Shown piece after piece: positions 28,769 to 36,124 of a DNA stretch of 64,000 nucleotides (position 1 is its first letter; each line of letters begins with the position of its first letter). The notes beneath the pieces are model-generated. The model saw only the letters and a list, made by a program, of their open reading frames with translations. It did no database searches and was not told where the DNA came from. Where the stretch lies: positions 1 to 64,000 of the forward strand of contig CANGME010000001.1 in assembly GCA_947455145.1 (NCBI GenBank), read 5' to 3'. The position numbers and the translations under genes are program-made. Source of the DNA: Comamonadaceae bacterium (GTDB taxonomy: Bacteria; Pseudomonadota; Gammaproteobacteria; Burkholderiales; Burkholderiaceae_C).

Positions 28769-29569
28769 ATGACATGGTTTGCACGTTTTGTCCTTACAGT
28801 TTTTTTGTGTACGACAGGTCTTACGCAGGGACTGGCACAGGACAACGGGCAGCTTCAAGCATTCCAAAAGTTGGTTGCCTTCAGCTCAGAGGAAGGTATT
28901 ACTCGACTGTCCAGGGCCACTGCAAAAATTGATTTTCCAGCACTGGCAAATCAGTTTGAGGCGCAGACCAACATCGCTTTTTGTGGCCCCACCAGTGCCT
29001 CCATCGTGCTCAATGCCCTGCGCGCGCGCAGCCCCGACCTGCCGCGTGACCGAAGTCGCCTGCGCCCCGAAGACTTGGCATTCAGCTCGCACGGCGTTGA
29101 ATTGGCAGTCGCTCGTTTCACGCAAGACAACGTAATTACCAAGGGGCAAAAGACCCGCTCACAGGTGCTGGGTGAACCCGTCACGATCAATGGCAAAGTG
29201 ATCCGCGATGGTGGCTATCAGCTGCGCCAATTTGACGAGATGCTCAGAGCACATCAGCTCGTGACCCGGGCCGTGGTGGTGGACGACGCTATGCCCGAAG
29301 CACAAATTCGCACCGAACTGATTGACAACCTCAGCCGTGGCGGCGACTACGTCATCGTCAACTACCGGCGCGAAGCGGTGGGTCAACGCGGTGGCGGTCA
29401 CATCTCGCCCTTGGGTGCCTATGATGCCCAGTCCGACTCTTTTCTGGTGCTGGACGTGAACCCCGCCAGTGCGGGCTGGGTCTGGATGCCGACCGAAACC
29501 TTGGTCAAAGGCATGCGCACATTTGACCGGGTTGAAAACCGTGGCTACATCCTGATTCAGGAGCGTTAG
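28769..29569 (+). CDS. exported phytochelatin-synthase-like cysteine peptidase
   Basis: Papain-fold protease of the phytochelatin synthase family. Prokaryotic members chiefly cleave glutathione to gamma-glutamylcysteine and glycine. An N-terminal signal peptide (FARFVLTVFLCTTGLTQGLAQ) places it in the periplasm. The triad is visible: Cys in NIAFCGPTSASIVLNAL, His in GGGHISPLGAYD and Asp in LDVNPASAGW. Only the catalytic domain is present (266 residues), without the Cys-rich metal-sensing C-terminus of plant enzymes. ATG 28769 has GGAG seven bases upstream; an earlier frame start at 28745 is unlikely. It lies 50 bases after ggt, probably one transcript. Confidence 0.9.
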   Translation: MTWFARFVLTVFLCTTGLTQGLAQDNGQLQAFQKLVAFSSEEGITRLSRATAKIDFPALANQFEAQTNIAFCGPTSASIVLNALRARSPDLPRDRSRLRPEDLAFSSHGVELAVARFTQDNVITKGQKTRSQVLGEPVTINGKVIRDGGYQLRQFDEMLRAHQLVTRAVVVDDAMPEAQIRTELIDNLSRGGDYVIVNYRREAVGQRGGGHISPLGAYDAQSDSFLVLDVNPASAGWVWMPTETLVKGMRTFDRVENRGYILIQER

Positions 29570-29638
29570 AAAACGAGCGGACGATACGGCCTGTGTCCAG
29601 CGCGGACGCCAAGCCGACTGAGTCACAATCACACCCCC

Positions 29639-31519
29639 ATGGCCATCCCTCAAACCTTCATCCAAGAGCTGATCGCCCGCGCCGACGTGGTGGAGATCGT
29701 GGGCCGCTACGTGCAGCTCAAAAAGGGGGGGGCCAACTACATGGGCCTGTGCCCTTTCCATGGCGAGAAATCACCCTCGTTCTCGGTCAGCCCGGCCAAA
29801 CAGTTCTACCACTGCTTTGGTTGCGGCAAGAACGGCAACGCCATCAGCTTCCTGATGGAACACGCAGGTATGACCTTCATTGAAGCCGTCAAAGACCTGG
29901 CCCAGCAGTACGGCATGCAAGTGCCCGAGGACGACGCCAGCCCGCAGGACCGGGCCCGCGCCGCCGAGCAACGCGAGAAGCAAGCCACCCTCACCGACGT
30001 GCTGGAAAAAGCCGGTGAAGCATGGCGCAAGCACCTCAAAACCACACCCCACGCGGTGGAGTACCTCAAAGGTCGTGGCCTCTCAGGCGAAGTTGCCAAA
30101 CAGTTTGGCCTGGGTTACGCCCCAGAGGGCTGGCGCACGCTGGCCAGCGTCTTCCCCAACTACGACGACCCGCTGCTGGCCGAGAGCGGCCTCGTCATCA
30201 CCAACGCCGATGAAGACGGTGGCGAAGAAAAGCGTTATGACCGCTTTCGCGACCGCATCATGTTCCCGATCCGAAACGTCAAAGGCGAGTGCATCGGATT
30301 TGGCGGGCGCGTTCTGGGTGACGAAAAACCCAAGTACCTCAACTCGCCCGAGACCCCCGTCTTCAGCAAAGGGCGCGAGCTCTATGGCCTGTTTGAAGCC
30401 CGAGCCGCCCTGCGCGAACAAGGCTATGTGCTCGTCACCGAAGGCTATATGGACGTGGTGGCCCTGGCCCAGCTCGGCTTTCCCAACGCGGTGGCGACGC
30501 TGGGCACGGCCTGCACGCCTGAGCATGTGCAAAAGTTGTTCCGCTTTACCGACTCGGTCGTCTTCAGCTTTGACGGCGACTCGGCCGGGCGTCGCGCCGC
30601 GCGCAAGGCACTGGACGGCGCCCTGCCCTATGCCAGCGACGTGCGCAGCGTCAAGTTCTTGTTCTTGCCCGCCGAGCACGACCCCGACAGCTTCATTCGC
30701 GAACACGGTAAAGAGGCTTTTGCGCGTTACGTGGGCGAGGCCCTGCCCTTGAGTCGTTTTTTGGTTGACGCCGCCAGAGACGGCTGCGACCTCAACACGG
30801 CCGAGGGCCGCGCCCACATGGCCAGCAATGCCAAGCCGCTGTGGAGCCTGCTGCCAGAAGGCGCGCTCAAGCTGCAACTGCTGGGTGAGCTGGCCGACCA
30901 GGTGCAACTCACCGTCCGCGAGCTCAGCGATTTATGGTCGCCTCCCCCAGCTAAAGGCAGCAGAAAATCGATAGACGGCTCCGCAAGCAGCTATCAAAGC
31001 AAGAGCTACTCGGGCCATAAATCAGGGGGCTACAGCCCGAAATCATCTTCAAACTTCACGGCCAAACCGCGTTTGAGCGGCCGCGCCGCACCCAATAGCC
31101 GCGCCGACCACGCTGTGCGCTTGCTGCTGGGTCACAGCGCCGCCTGGGATAGCCTATCGAGCGAAGACCACGCCCTGCTGTGCGGCCTGCCCGCCCCGCA
31201 CGGCCCCTTACTCACCTGGCTAGAGAGCCAACTGCACGAGCACGGCCCCCAAGCCTGGGCCGCGCTGCGCGAGGGGCTGCAAGACCACCCCTCGCAAGCC
31301 CTGGCTCTGCAACTCATGTCCGGCCCGGCGATGGACGGCACGGCTGACCTTCAGCAAGAGACCCTTCAAGAGCTGCGCAACTTGGTTAACCGCATGCTCG
31401 TAGAACAACTCAAAGTGCTAGAGACTGAGGCGATAGAAGCCTCCAAAGCCGACCCCTCTGCCTTAGATCGTTACCGAGAGCTGCAAGCACGCCGTTGCGC
31501 TTTAGAAGCGATCAGCTAG
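29639..31519 (+). CDS. dnaG: DNA primase
   Basis: Synthesises RNA primers at the replication fork with DnaB. The N-terminal CHC2 zinc finger uses Cys38, His41, Cys59 and Cys62 (LCPFHGEKSPSF...FYHCFGCGKNG). The catalytic core has the Toprim motif VTEGYMDVVALAQLGF and the metal Asp pair in FSFDGDSAGRRAA. A Ser/Gly/Lys-rich linker (about residues 440-490) leads to the DnaB-binding C-terminal domain. The linker overlaps a repeat-like stretch (30982-30998). Unlike the classical rpsU-dnaG-rpoD operon, neither rpsU nor rpoD is adjacent. No Shine-Dalgarno is obvious before the ATG. Confidence 0.97.
   Translation: MAIPQTFIQELIARADVVEIVGRYVQLKKGGANYMGLCPFHGEKSPSFSVSPAKQFYHCFGCGKNGNAISFLMEHAGMTFIEAVKDLAQQYGMQVPEDDASPQDRARAAEQREKQATLTDVLEKAGEAWRKHLKTTPHAVEYLKGRGLSGEVAKQFGLGYAPEGWRTLASVFPNYDDPLLAESGLVITNADEDGGEEKRYDRFRDRIMFPIRNVKGECIGFGGRVLGDEKPKYLNSPETPVFSKGRELYGLFEARAALREQGYVLVTEGYMDVVALAQLGFPNAVATLGTACTPEHVQKLFRFTDSVVFSFDGDSAGRRAARKALDGALPYASDVRSVKFLFLPAEHDPDSFIREHGKEAFARYVGEALPLSRFLVDAARDGCDLNTAEGRAHMASNAKPLWSLLPEGALKLQLLGELADQVQLTVRELSDLWSPPPAKGSRKSIDGSASSYQSKSYSGHKSGGYSPKSSSNFTAKPRLSGRAAPNSRADHAVRLLLGHSAAWDSLSSEDHALLCGLPAPHGPLLTWLESQLHEHGPQAWAALREGLQDHPSQALALQLMSGPAMDGTADLQQETLQELRNLVNRMLVEQLKVLETEAIEASKADPSALDRYRELQARRCALEAIS
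30982..30998 (+). repeat. dispersed-repeat core in the DnaG linker
   Basis: CGCAAGCAGCTATCAAA matches the lpxB repeat copy at 16 of 17 positions and falls in the low-complexity Ser-rich linker of DnaG. It is read in a different frame from the lpxB and nadE copies. Being short, it could be coincidence, but position and match favour a decayed copy. Confidence 0.4.
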
Positions 31520-31535
31520 TTCTTTTGCACCCTCC

Positions 31536-32351
31536 ATGCACCTCCCTACAATCGTCTTCTCCCACGGCAATAGCTTCCCCGCCAGCACTTACCTCGTCTT
31601 GTTTGAGCATTTGCGCAAGCGCGGTTTCAAGTTGGTTGCTATAGAGAAGTTGGGGCACGACCCGCGATACCCAGTGACCAACAACTGGCCGAACTTGGTG
31701 CAGCAACTGGCTGATTTCACGGCCGACAAAATACACAATCTCAATGCTCCCGTCTATTTTGTGGGCCACTCACTGGGTGGTTTTTTAAGCTTAATGACGG
31801 CGGCCTTGCACCCTGAGTTGTGTAGTGGTGTGCTGATGCTCGACTCCCCACTGGTTGGCGGCTGGCGCGCTAAGGGGCTGGGCATGGCGAAAACCACACA
31901 ACTCATTGGCACGCTCTCACCCGGAGCCGTGAGCCATAAGCGACGCAATAGCTGGCCCAGCACGCAAGCCGCCTTTGAGCACTTTCGCCATAAAAAGGCT
32001 TTTTCACGCTGGAACTCGCAGGTGCTGCAAGACTATGTCGAGCACGGCATGGAAGACAAAGACGGCAAGCGCGTGCTGAGCTTTGAGCGCGCGGTAGAAA
32101 CTGCCATTTACAACAGCTTGCCTGACAACCTAGAGAGCCTATTGCGCCGTCATCCTCTGAAATGCCCCTGTGCGTTCATTGGTGGCATCCAATCAATGGA
32201 AATCAAACAAGTGGGCATGGCCATGACCGAGAAGGTCACAAAGGGACGCATCACGATGCTTGACGGCTCGCACCTCTTCCCAATGGAGCAACCTGCGGTG
32301 ACGGCAGCAGCGATAGAAACGTCAATTTTGAACTTACTCAACTTGGGCTGA
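31536..32351 (+). CDS. alpha/beta hydrolase
   Basis: Alpha/beta-hydrolase-fold protein of 271 residues with oxyanion HGN (FSHGNSFPAST), nucleophile elbow GHSLGG near residue 76, acidic residue region FIGGIQSMEI and C-terminal His in DGSHLFPMEQP. It has no signal peptide, so it is cytoplasmic. Substrate unknown. It starts 17 bases after dnaG and may be read from the dnaG transcript, in the position where rpoD often stands. Confidence 0.85.
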   Translation: MHLPTIVFSHGNSFPASTYLVLFEHLRKRGFKLVAIEKLGHDPRYPVTNNWPNLVQQLADFTADKIHNLNAPVYFVGHSLGGFLSLMTAALHPELCSGVLMLDSPLVGGWRAKGLGMAKTTQLIGTLSPGAVSHKRRNSWPSTQAAFEHFRHKKAFSRWNSQVLQDYVEHGMEDKDGKRVLSFERAVETAIYNSLPDNLESLLRRHPLKCPCAFIGGIQSMEIKQVGMAMTEKVTKGRITMLDGSHLFPMEQPAVTAAAIETSILNLLNLG

Positions 32352-32372
32352 GCCCAAATTTATAGCACCGCG

Positions 32373-33165
32373 TTACGGCCTGAGCGTGAACAACCAGGTG
32401 GTCACCGCGTCAATGGCAACAGTCGGCACACTTAAGTGGTCAGCATTGACCGTCACAAATTTACTCATCGGATGGGCGGGTGCTTTATCAAAGATGTAAT
32501 CCTGACTTGGGGCAGTCCGATCTTTGCTGCCGACCACACAAAGCAAAGGTATGGACGACTTGATGGCTGCGGCCGATTTAGGCATCACTGCAGGCCCATT
32601 GGGGTCAAACCAGCTAACGTACACCTCAGCCGCCGCATTCACTTGAAAGAGATTACCCTGATTGAGGTCAGAAAAAGTGGTTTTTTCTTTGCCTCTGCCC
32701 GTCGCCACCATGTCGTGAGCTTTTGCCAAGTCCGCACCTAAGCGCCTTGCAAAAACAGGCTGCTCCGGGTTGTGCGCTGGCGCGATAAGAATGACCCCAC
32801 CCAAGCGCGGTCTAGATGCAGCATAACCCAGGGCAACATTGGCCCCCAGGCTATGACCACCGACGAACAACCAGCTTCGCGCCTTTTTGCTGCAGTGCCG
32901 CCACTTCGCGATCAATCTCGCGCAGTGCGTCTTCAAAGGTTGCATCGTAAATCCGCCCCTTGGCCCAGGGCATTTCGGGTGTGGCAACGAGGTTCCCCTG
33001 GCTTTGAAGTGCCGCCACTAGATCATTGATATATCGGGTGGGTAAGCCGCCTTTTCCATGGAGGAGCACAACGCCTATGTCGCCATTTGAAGCAAAGACC
33101 GCTGGACATGCCACCCCACTGGCTAGCGCCAGCAGTGCACTTAAGTAATGTCTTCTATTTGTCAT
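32373..33165 (-). pseudogene. exported alpha/beta hydrolase, frameshifted
   Basis: Two overlapping frames together make one hydrolase. The first half (signal peptide RHYLSALLALASGVACPAVFA, then GVVLLHGKGG and a helix ending REIDREVAALQQKGAK) runs to about 32870. The second half (WLFVGGHSLGANVALGYAAS through a C-terminal NADHLSVPTVA) continues in another frame. The break falls at AAG-C-TGG near 32877, so one base is surplus (or two lost) exactly where KxWLFVGGHSLG should join. Either the gene is inactivated or there is a sequencing error. Nothing else in either half is damaged, which fits a recent event or an error. Confidence 0.75.
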
Positions 33166-33202
33166 GACGAAACCTTGGATGAAAGATAACTTCAATGAAT
33201 GA

Positions 33203-34048
33203 TCATGCAGTCCACTTCACCATCCCACTCCAAGCCGTGACCAACACCACGACACCAAAACCAATGCGGTACCAGGCAAATCCAACAAAGCTATGCGTGG
33301 CAATAAAACGCAGCAACCATCGCACACAAATCCAGGCGCTGATGAACGAAAAAATAAGACCTACGCTAAACATCGGCAGATCGTCAATCGACAGCAGCGC
33401 ACGGTCTTTGTACAGGCTATAAGCCCCGGCCCCTATCAAGGTAGGGATGGCCAAAAAGAAGGAGAAATCAGTCGCTGCCTTGCGCGACAAGCCCAGCAAC
33501 ATGCCGCCAATGATGGTGGCCCCGCTTCGGCTTGTGCCGGGAATCATCGCCAAGCACTGCACCAGACCCACCTTGAGCGCATATCGCCACGTCATGTCAT
33601 CTACCGAGTTAACGCTGTCTTGTGCCTGTGCTGATGCCACACGCGCCGCCTCGCGGTTTTCGGCCCACAAGATGATGAAGCCGCCAATGATGAAGGTGCT
33701 AGCCACGACCACCGGCGTGAACAAATGCGCCTTGATGGTCTTGCCAAACAGCAGGCCCAAGACCACAGCGGGGATGAAGGCAATCAACACATTCAATGCA
33801 AATTGTTGTGCCTTTTTTTGCGTTGGCAGCGCCAGCACGGTGTCACGGATTTTTTGCCAATAAACCAAGATGACGGCAAAGATCGCCCCGGTCTGGATCG
33901 CGATGTCAAACACCTTGGCTTTCTCATCGTCAAAGCCCAGCAAAGCCCCGGCCAGGATCAAATGCCCCGTGCTCGAGATCGGTAAAAACTCAGTCAAACC
34001 CTCAACCACGCCCATAACGGCGGCTTTGATCAGCAATGCAATGTCCAC
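33203..34048 (-). CDS. uppP: undecaprenyl-diphosphatase
   Basis: Inner-membrane BacA-type phosphatase that recycles undecaprenyl diphosphate after each round of cell-wall export; conveys bacitracin tolerance. The 281-residue protein has eight predicted membrane segments and the two active-site blocks [20 protein letters not shown] and [20 protein letters not shown]. The start is a GTG with AAGGAG six bases upstream. It is transcribed away from the iron-uptake genes, with their shared upstream region in between. Confidence 0.95.
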   Translation of the reverse strand: MDIALLIKAAVMGVVEGLTEFLPISSTGHLILAGALLGFDDEKAKVFDIAIQTGAIFAVILVYWQKIRDTVLALPTQKKAQQFALNVLIAFIPAVVLGLLFGKTIKAHLFTPVVVASTFIIGGFIILWAENREAARVASAQAQDSVNSVDDMTWRYALKVGLVQCLAMIPGTSRSGATIIGGMLLGLSRKAATDFSFFLAIPTLIGAGAYSLYKDRALLSIDDLPMFSVGLIFSFISAWICVRWLLRFIATHSFVGFAWYRIGFGVVVLVTAWSGMVKWTA

Positions 34049-34097
34049 TTGTGCTCCTTGTAAGACCTTAATTATCAGGGTTCATTGGTTTTATCTC

Positions 34098-34130
34098 TTG
34101 ACTCAATGAATGCGAATCGTTATCATTTGC
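34098..34130 (+). promoter_or_regulatory. sigma-70 promoter with embedded Fur box (iron-uptake operon)
   Basis: TTGACT (34098-34103) and TATCAT (34121-34126) are spaced by exactly 17 bases. Between and over the -10 lies AATCGTTATCATT (34115-34127), matching 11 of 13 positions of the Fur core AATGATTATCATT. Fur bound here would block the -10. It lies about 20 bases before the cupredoxin start, which fits iron-repressed expression of the three genes downstream. Confidence 0.75.
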
Positions 34131-34145
34131 ATCAAAGGAACATTT

Positions 34146-34463
34146 ATGAAAAAACTCTTTGCTTTGCTCCCGCTCATTTGCCTCTCCGCTTGGGCAGCTG
34201 ACCCCGAGTTCCCGCTGGTTATCAAAGACCACCGTTTCGAGCCAGCCGAATTGCGCGTACCTGCCAACCAGAAGGTCAAGCTGAACGTCCACAACCAAGA
34301 CGCCACGCCTGAGGAGTTTGAGAGCCACGAACTCAACCGCGAGAAGGTCATCGCCCCCGGTAGCAAGGCGAACATCTACATCGGCCCGTTGAAGCCCGGT
34401 CGCTACCCCTTCATCGGCGAGTTCAATGAGAAAACGGCGCGCGGCGTCATCATTGCGGAGTAA
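34146..34463 (+). CDS. periplasmic cupredoxin-like protein of an FTR1 iron-uptake operon
   Basis: Small exported protein (105 residues; signal peptide KKLFALLPLICLSAWA) with a cupredoxin-fold domain like those fused or linked to EfeO/FTR1 systems. The region FPLVIKDHRFEPAELRVPAN is typical. The usual type 1 copper Cys is absent: the C-terminal loop reads GRYPFIGEFNEKTARGV. One His and several acidic residues (EEFESHELNREK) remain. It probably helps bind or oxidise ferrous iron for the permease rather than carry electrons as a blue-copper protein. AAGGAA precedes the ATG. FTR1 starts six bases after its stop. Confidence 0.82.
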   Translation: MKKLFALLPLICLSAWAADPEFPLVIKDHRFEPAELRVPANQKVKLNVHNQDATPEEFESHELNREKVIAPGSKANIYIGPLKPGRYPFIGEFNEKTARGVIIAE

Positions 34464-34469
34464 TGGGTC

Positions 34470-35294
34470 ATGCTGAGTTCAGCCATCATTGTTTTCCGGG
34501 AAACCCTGGAAGCCGCCCTCATCATCGGCATCATCGCCGTGGCCACGCGCGATCTGCGAGCCCGTAACGCCTGGCTGGGCACGGGCATCGTGGCCGGTGT
34601 GCTGGGTTCGCTGCTGGTGGCTGTGTTAACCGGCAAAATCGCCGACCTTGCCGAAGGCATGGGTCAAGAATTGTTCAATGCGGGCGTGCTGGGCTTGGCC
34701 GCTAGCATGCTGGCTTGGCACAACATTTGGATGGCACGCCACGGCATGGCCCTGGCGCGAGATGCCAAACAACTGGGGCAAGACGTTAGCAGCGGCAACC
34801 GGGAGATGTCCGCCCTGGCCCTGGTCGTTGGTCTGGCCATTCTGCGAGAGGGCTCGGAGACGGCCTTGTTTCTCTATGGCCTGCTCAGTGGTGGAGAGGA
34901 AACTGTTAGCAGCGTGCTCGGTGGCGGCGCTCTGGGTCTGTTGGCTGGCGGCCTGATCGGCTATGCACTCTACATCGGCGTGCTGCGCATGCCCACGCGC
35001 ATTTTCTTCTCGGTCACCAACGTGCTGATCCTGCTGCTGGCAGCGTCTATGGCCAGCCAGTCTGCGCGCTTCATGGTGCAGGCCGATATGCTGCCCAGCT
35101 TGGCCAGCCCGCTGTGGAACACCTCCCGGATGCTGGATAACGCATCGTTGGCGGGCCGTGTACTGCACACGTTGATGGGCTATGAAGCCATGCCCACCGG
35201 GATTCAGGTGGTGTTCTACGTTAGCACCCTCGCTCTCGTCCTGGCTGGTATGCGCCTTGCGCGCATTCGCCCCACTTTTAAACCCGCTCTCTGA
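34470..35294 (+). CDS. FTR1-family high-affinity iron permease
   Basis: Seven-helix inner-membrane permease of the oxidase-dependent iron transporter family (EfeU/Ftr1). Both iron-binding REXXE motifs are present: RETLE at residues 10-14 and REGSE near residue 128, each inside a hydrophobic helix. At 274 residues it lacks the large periplasmic region of some homologues. No EfeB or EfeO is encoded nearby; the cupredoxin upstream and the outer-membrane protein downstream are its likely partners. Fur control is inferred from the upstream box. Confidence 0.92.
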   Translation: MLSSAIIVFRETLEAALIIGIIAVATRDLRARNAWLGTGIVAGVLGSLLVAVLTGKIADLAEGMGQELFNAGVLGLAASMLAWHNIWMARHGMALARDAKQLGQDVSSGNREMSALALVVGLAILREGSETALFLYGLLSGGEETVSSVLGGGALGLLAGGLIGYALYIGVLRMPTRIFFSVTNVLILLLAASMASQSARFMVQADMLPSLASPLWNTSRMLDNASLAGRVLHTLMGYEAMPTGIQVVFYVSTLALVLAGMRLARIRPTFKPAL

Positions 35295-35304
35295 AAGTCA
35301 ACTC

Positions 35305-36039
35305 ATGAAACTCTATGCGCCTCTTTTGGTCGCAGGGGCACTGCTGTCCGCGCTCCATTCCTTTGCCGGCCCGTCCGACTATGTGTACACCCCCGCCGTG
35401 ACCTACGGCGAGCGGGAAATTGATTTCAAAATGGGCTCGTCAGACAAAAAGGACACCCCCAATGAAGCTGCTGCCAGTCTAGGTATGGGCTATGGTGTGA
35501 CGCAGTGGTGGTTCTCCGAGGTGTACGTCAAGTACAAACGCGAACTCAACGAAAACACAAAGTTCGACGCCATCGAATGGGAAAACAAGTTCCAGCTGAC
35601 CGATCCCGGAAAATACCCGGTGGACGTGGGCTTTCTCGTCGAGGTCGAACGCCCCATGGACCACGACGAAGGCTGGGAAGTGAAATGGGGCCCGCTGTTC
35701 CAGACCGAGTTTGGCAAGGTGCAGCTCAACGCCAACCTGCTATTCCAACGCAACTACGGCGCAGCCAATGCAAACGATCTGCTTTTCAAATACCAGTGGC
35801 AAGCCAAGTACCGCTGGAAGCCCGAGTTTGAGTTTGGCGTACAAGCCTTTAGCGACATGGGCACAGTGGATCGTTGGGAACCCCAAGACGAACAATCGCA
35901 CCGCATTGGCCCTGCCGTTTTTGGCAAACTGCCTTTTGGCGGGCGCCGAGCTATCAAGTACAACGCCGCGTGGTTGATAGGTACTAATAAAGCAGCACCC
36001 GACAACACACTTCGCTTGCAGGTTGAGTACGAGTTTTAA
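35305..36039 (+). CDS. predicted outer-membrane beta-barrel protein, third gene of iron-uptake operon
   Basis: Not recognised as a named family. The 244-residue protein has a signal peptide (KLYAPLLVAGALLSALHSFA). It continues with alternating amphipathic strands rich in Tyr, Trp and Phe (for example WWFSEVYVKYKREL, VDVGFLVEVERP) and ends LQVEYEF, a terminal Phe typical for BAM substrates. It starts ten bases after the FTR1 stop, so it is co-transcribed with the iron permease. An iron-related outer-membrane role is inferred from context only. ATG 35305 is used; the longer frame into FTR1 is not protein-like. Confidence 0.75.
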   Translation: MKLYAPLLVAGALLSALHSFAGPSDYVYTPAVTYGEREIDFKMGSSDKKDTPNEAAASLGMGYGVTQWWFSEVYVKYKRELNENTKFDAIEWENKFQLTDPGKYPVDVGFLVEVERPMDHDEGWEVKWGPLFQTEFGKVQLNANLLFQRNYGAANANDLLFKYQWQAKYRWKPEFEFGVQAFSDMGTVDRWEPQDEQSHRIGPAVFGKLPFGGRRAIKYNAAWLIGTNKAAPDNTLRLQVEYEF

Positions 36040-36124
36040 ACTCGTCAACTTTTTGAGAGTACCAGGATTAAAAGTCAATCAGGCTTACGAAAAAAGTCAG
36101 GACAGAGCATAAAGTCAATCTTAA

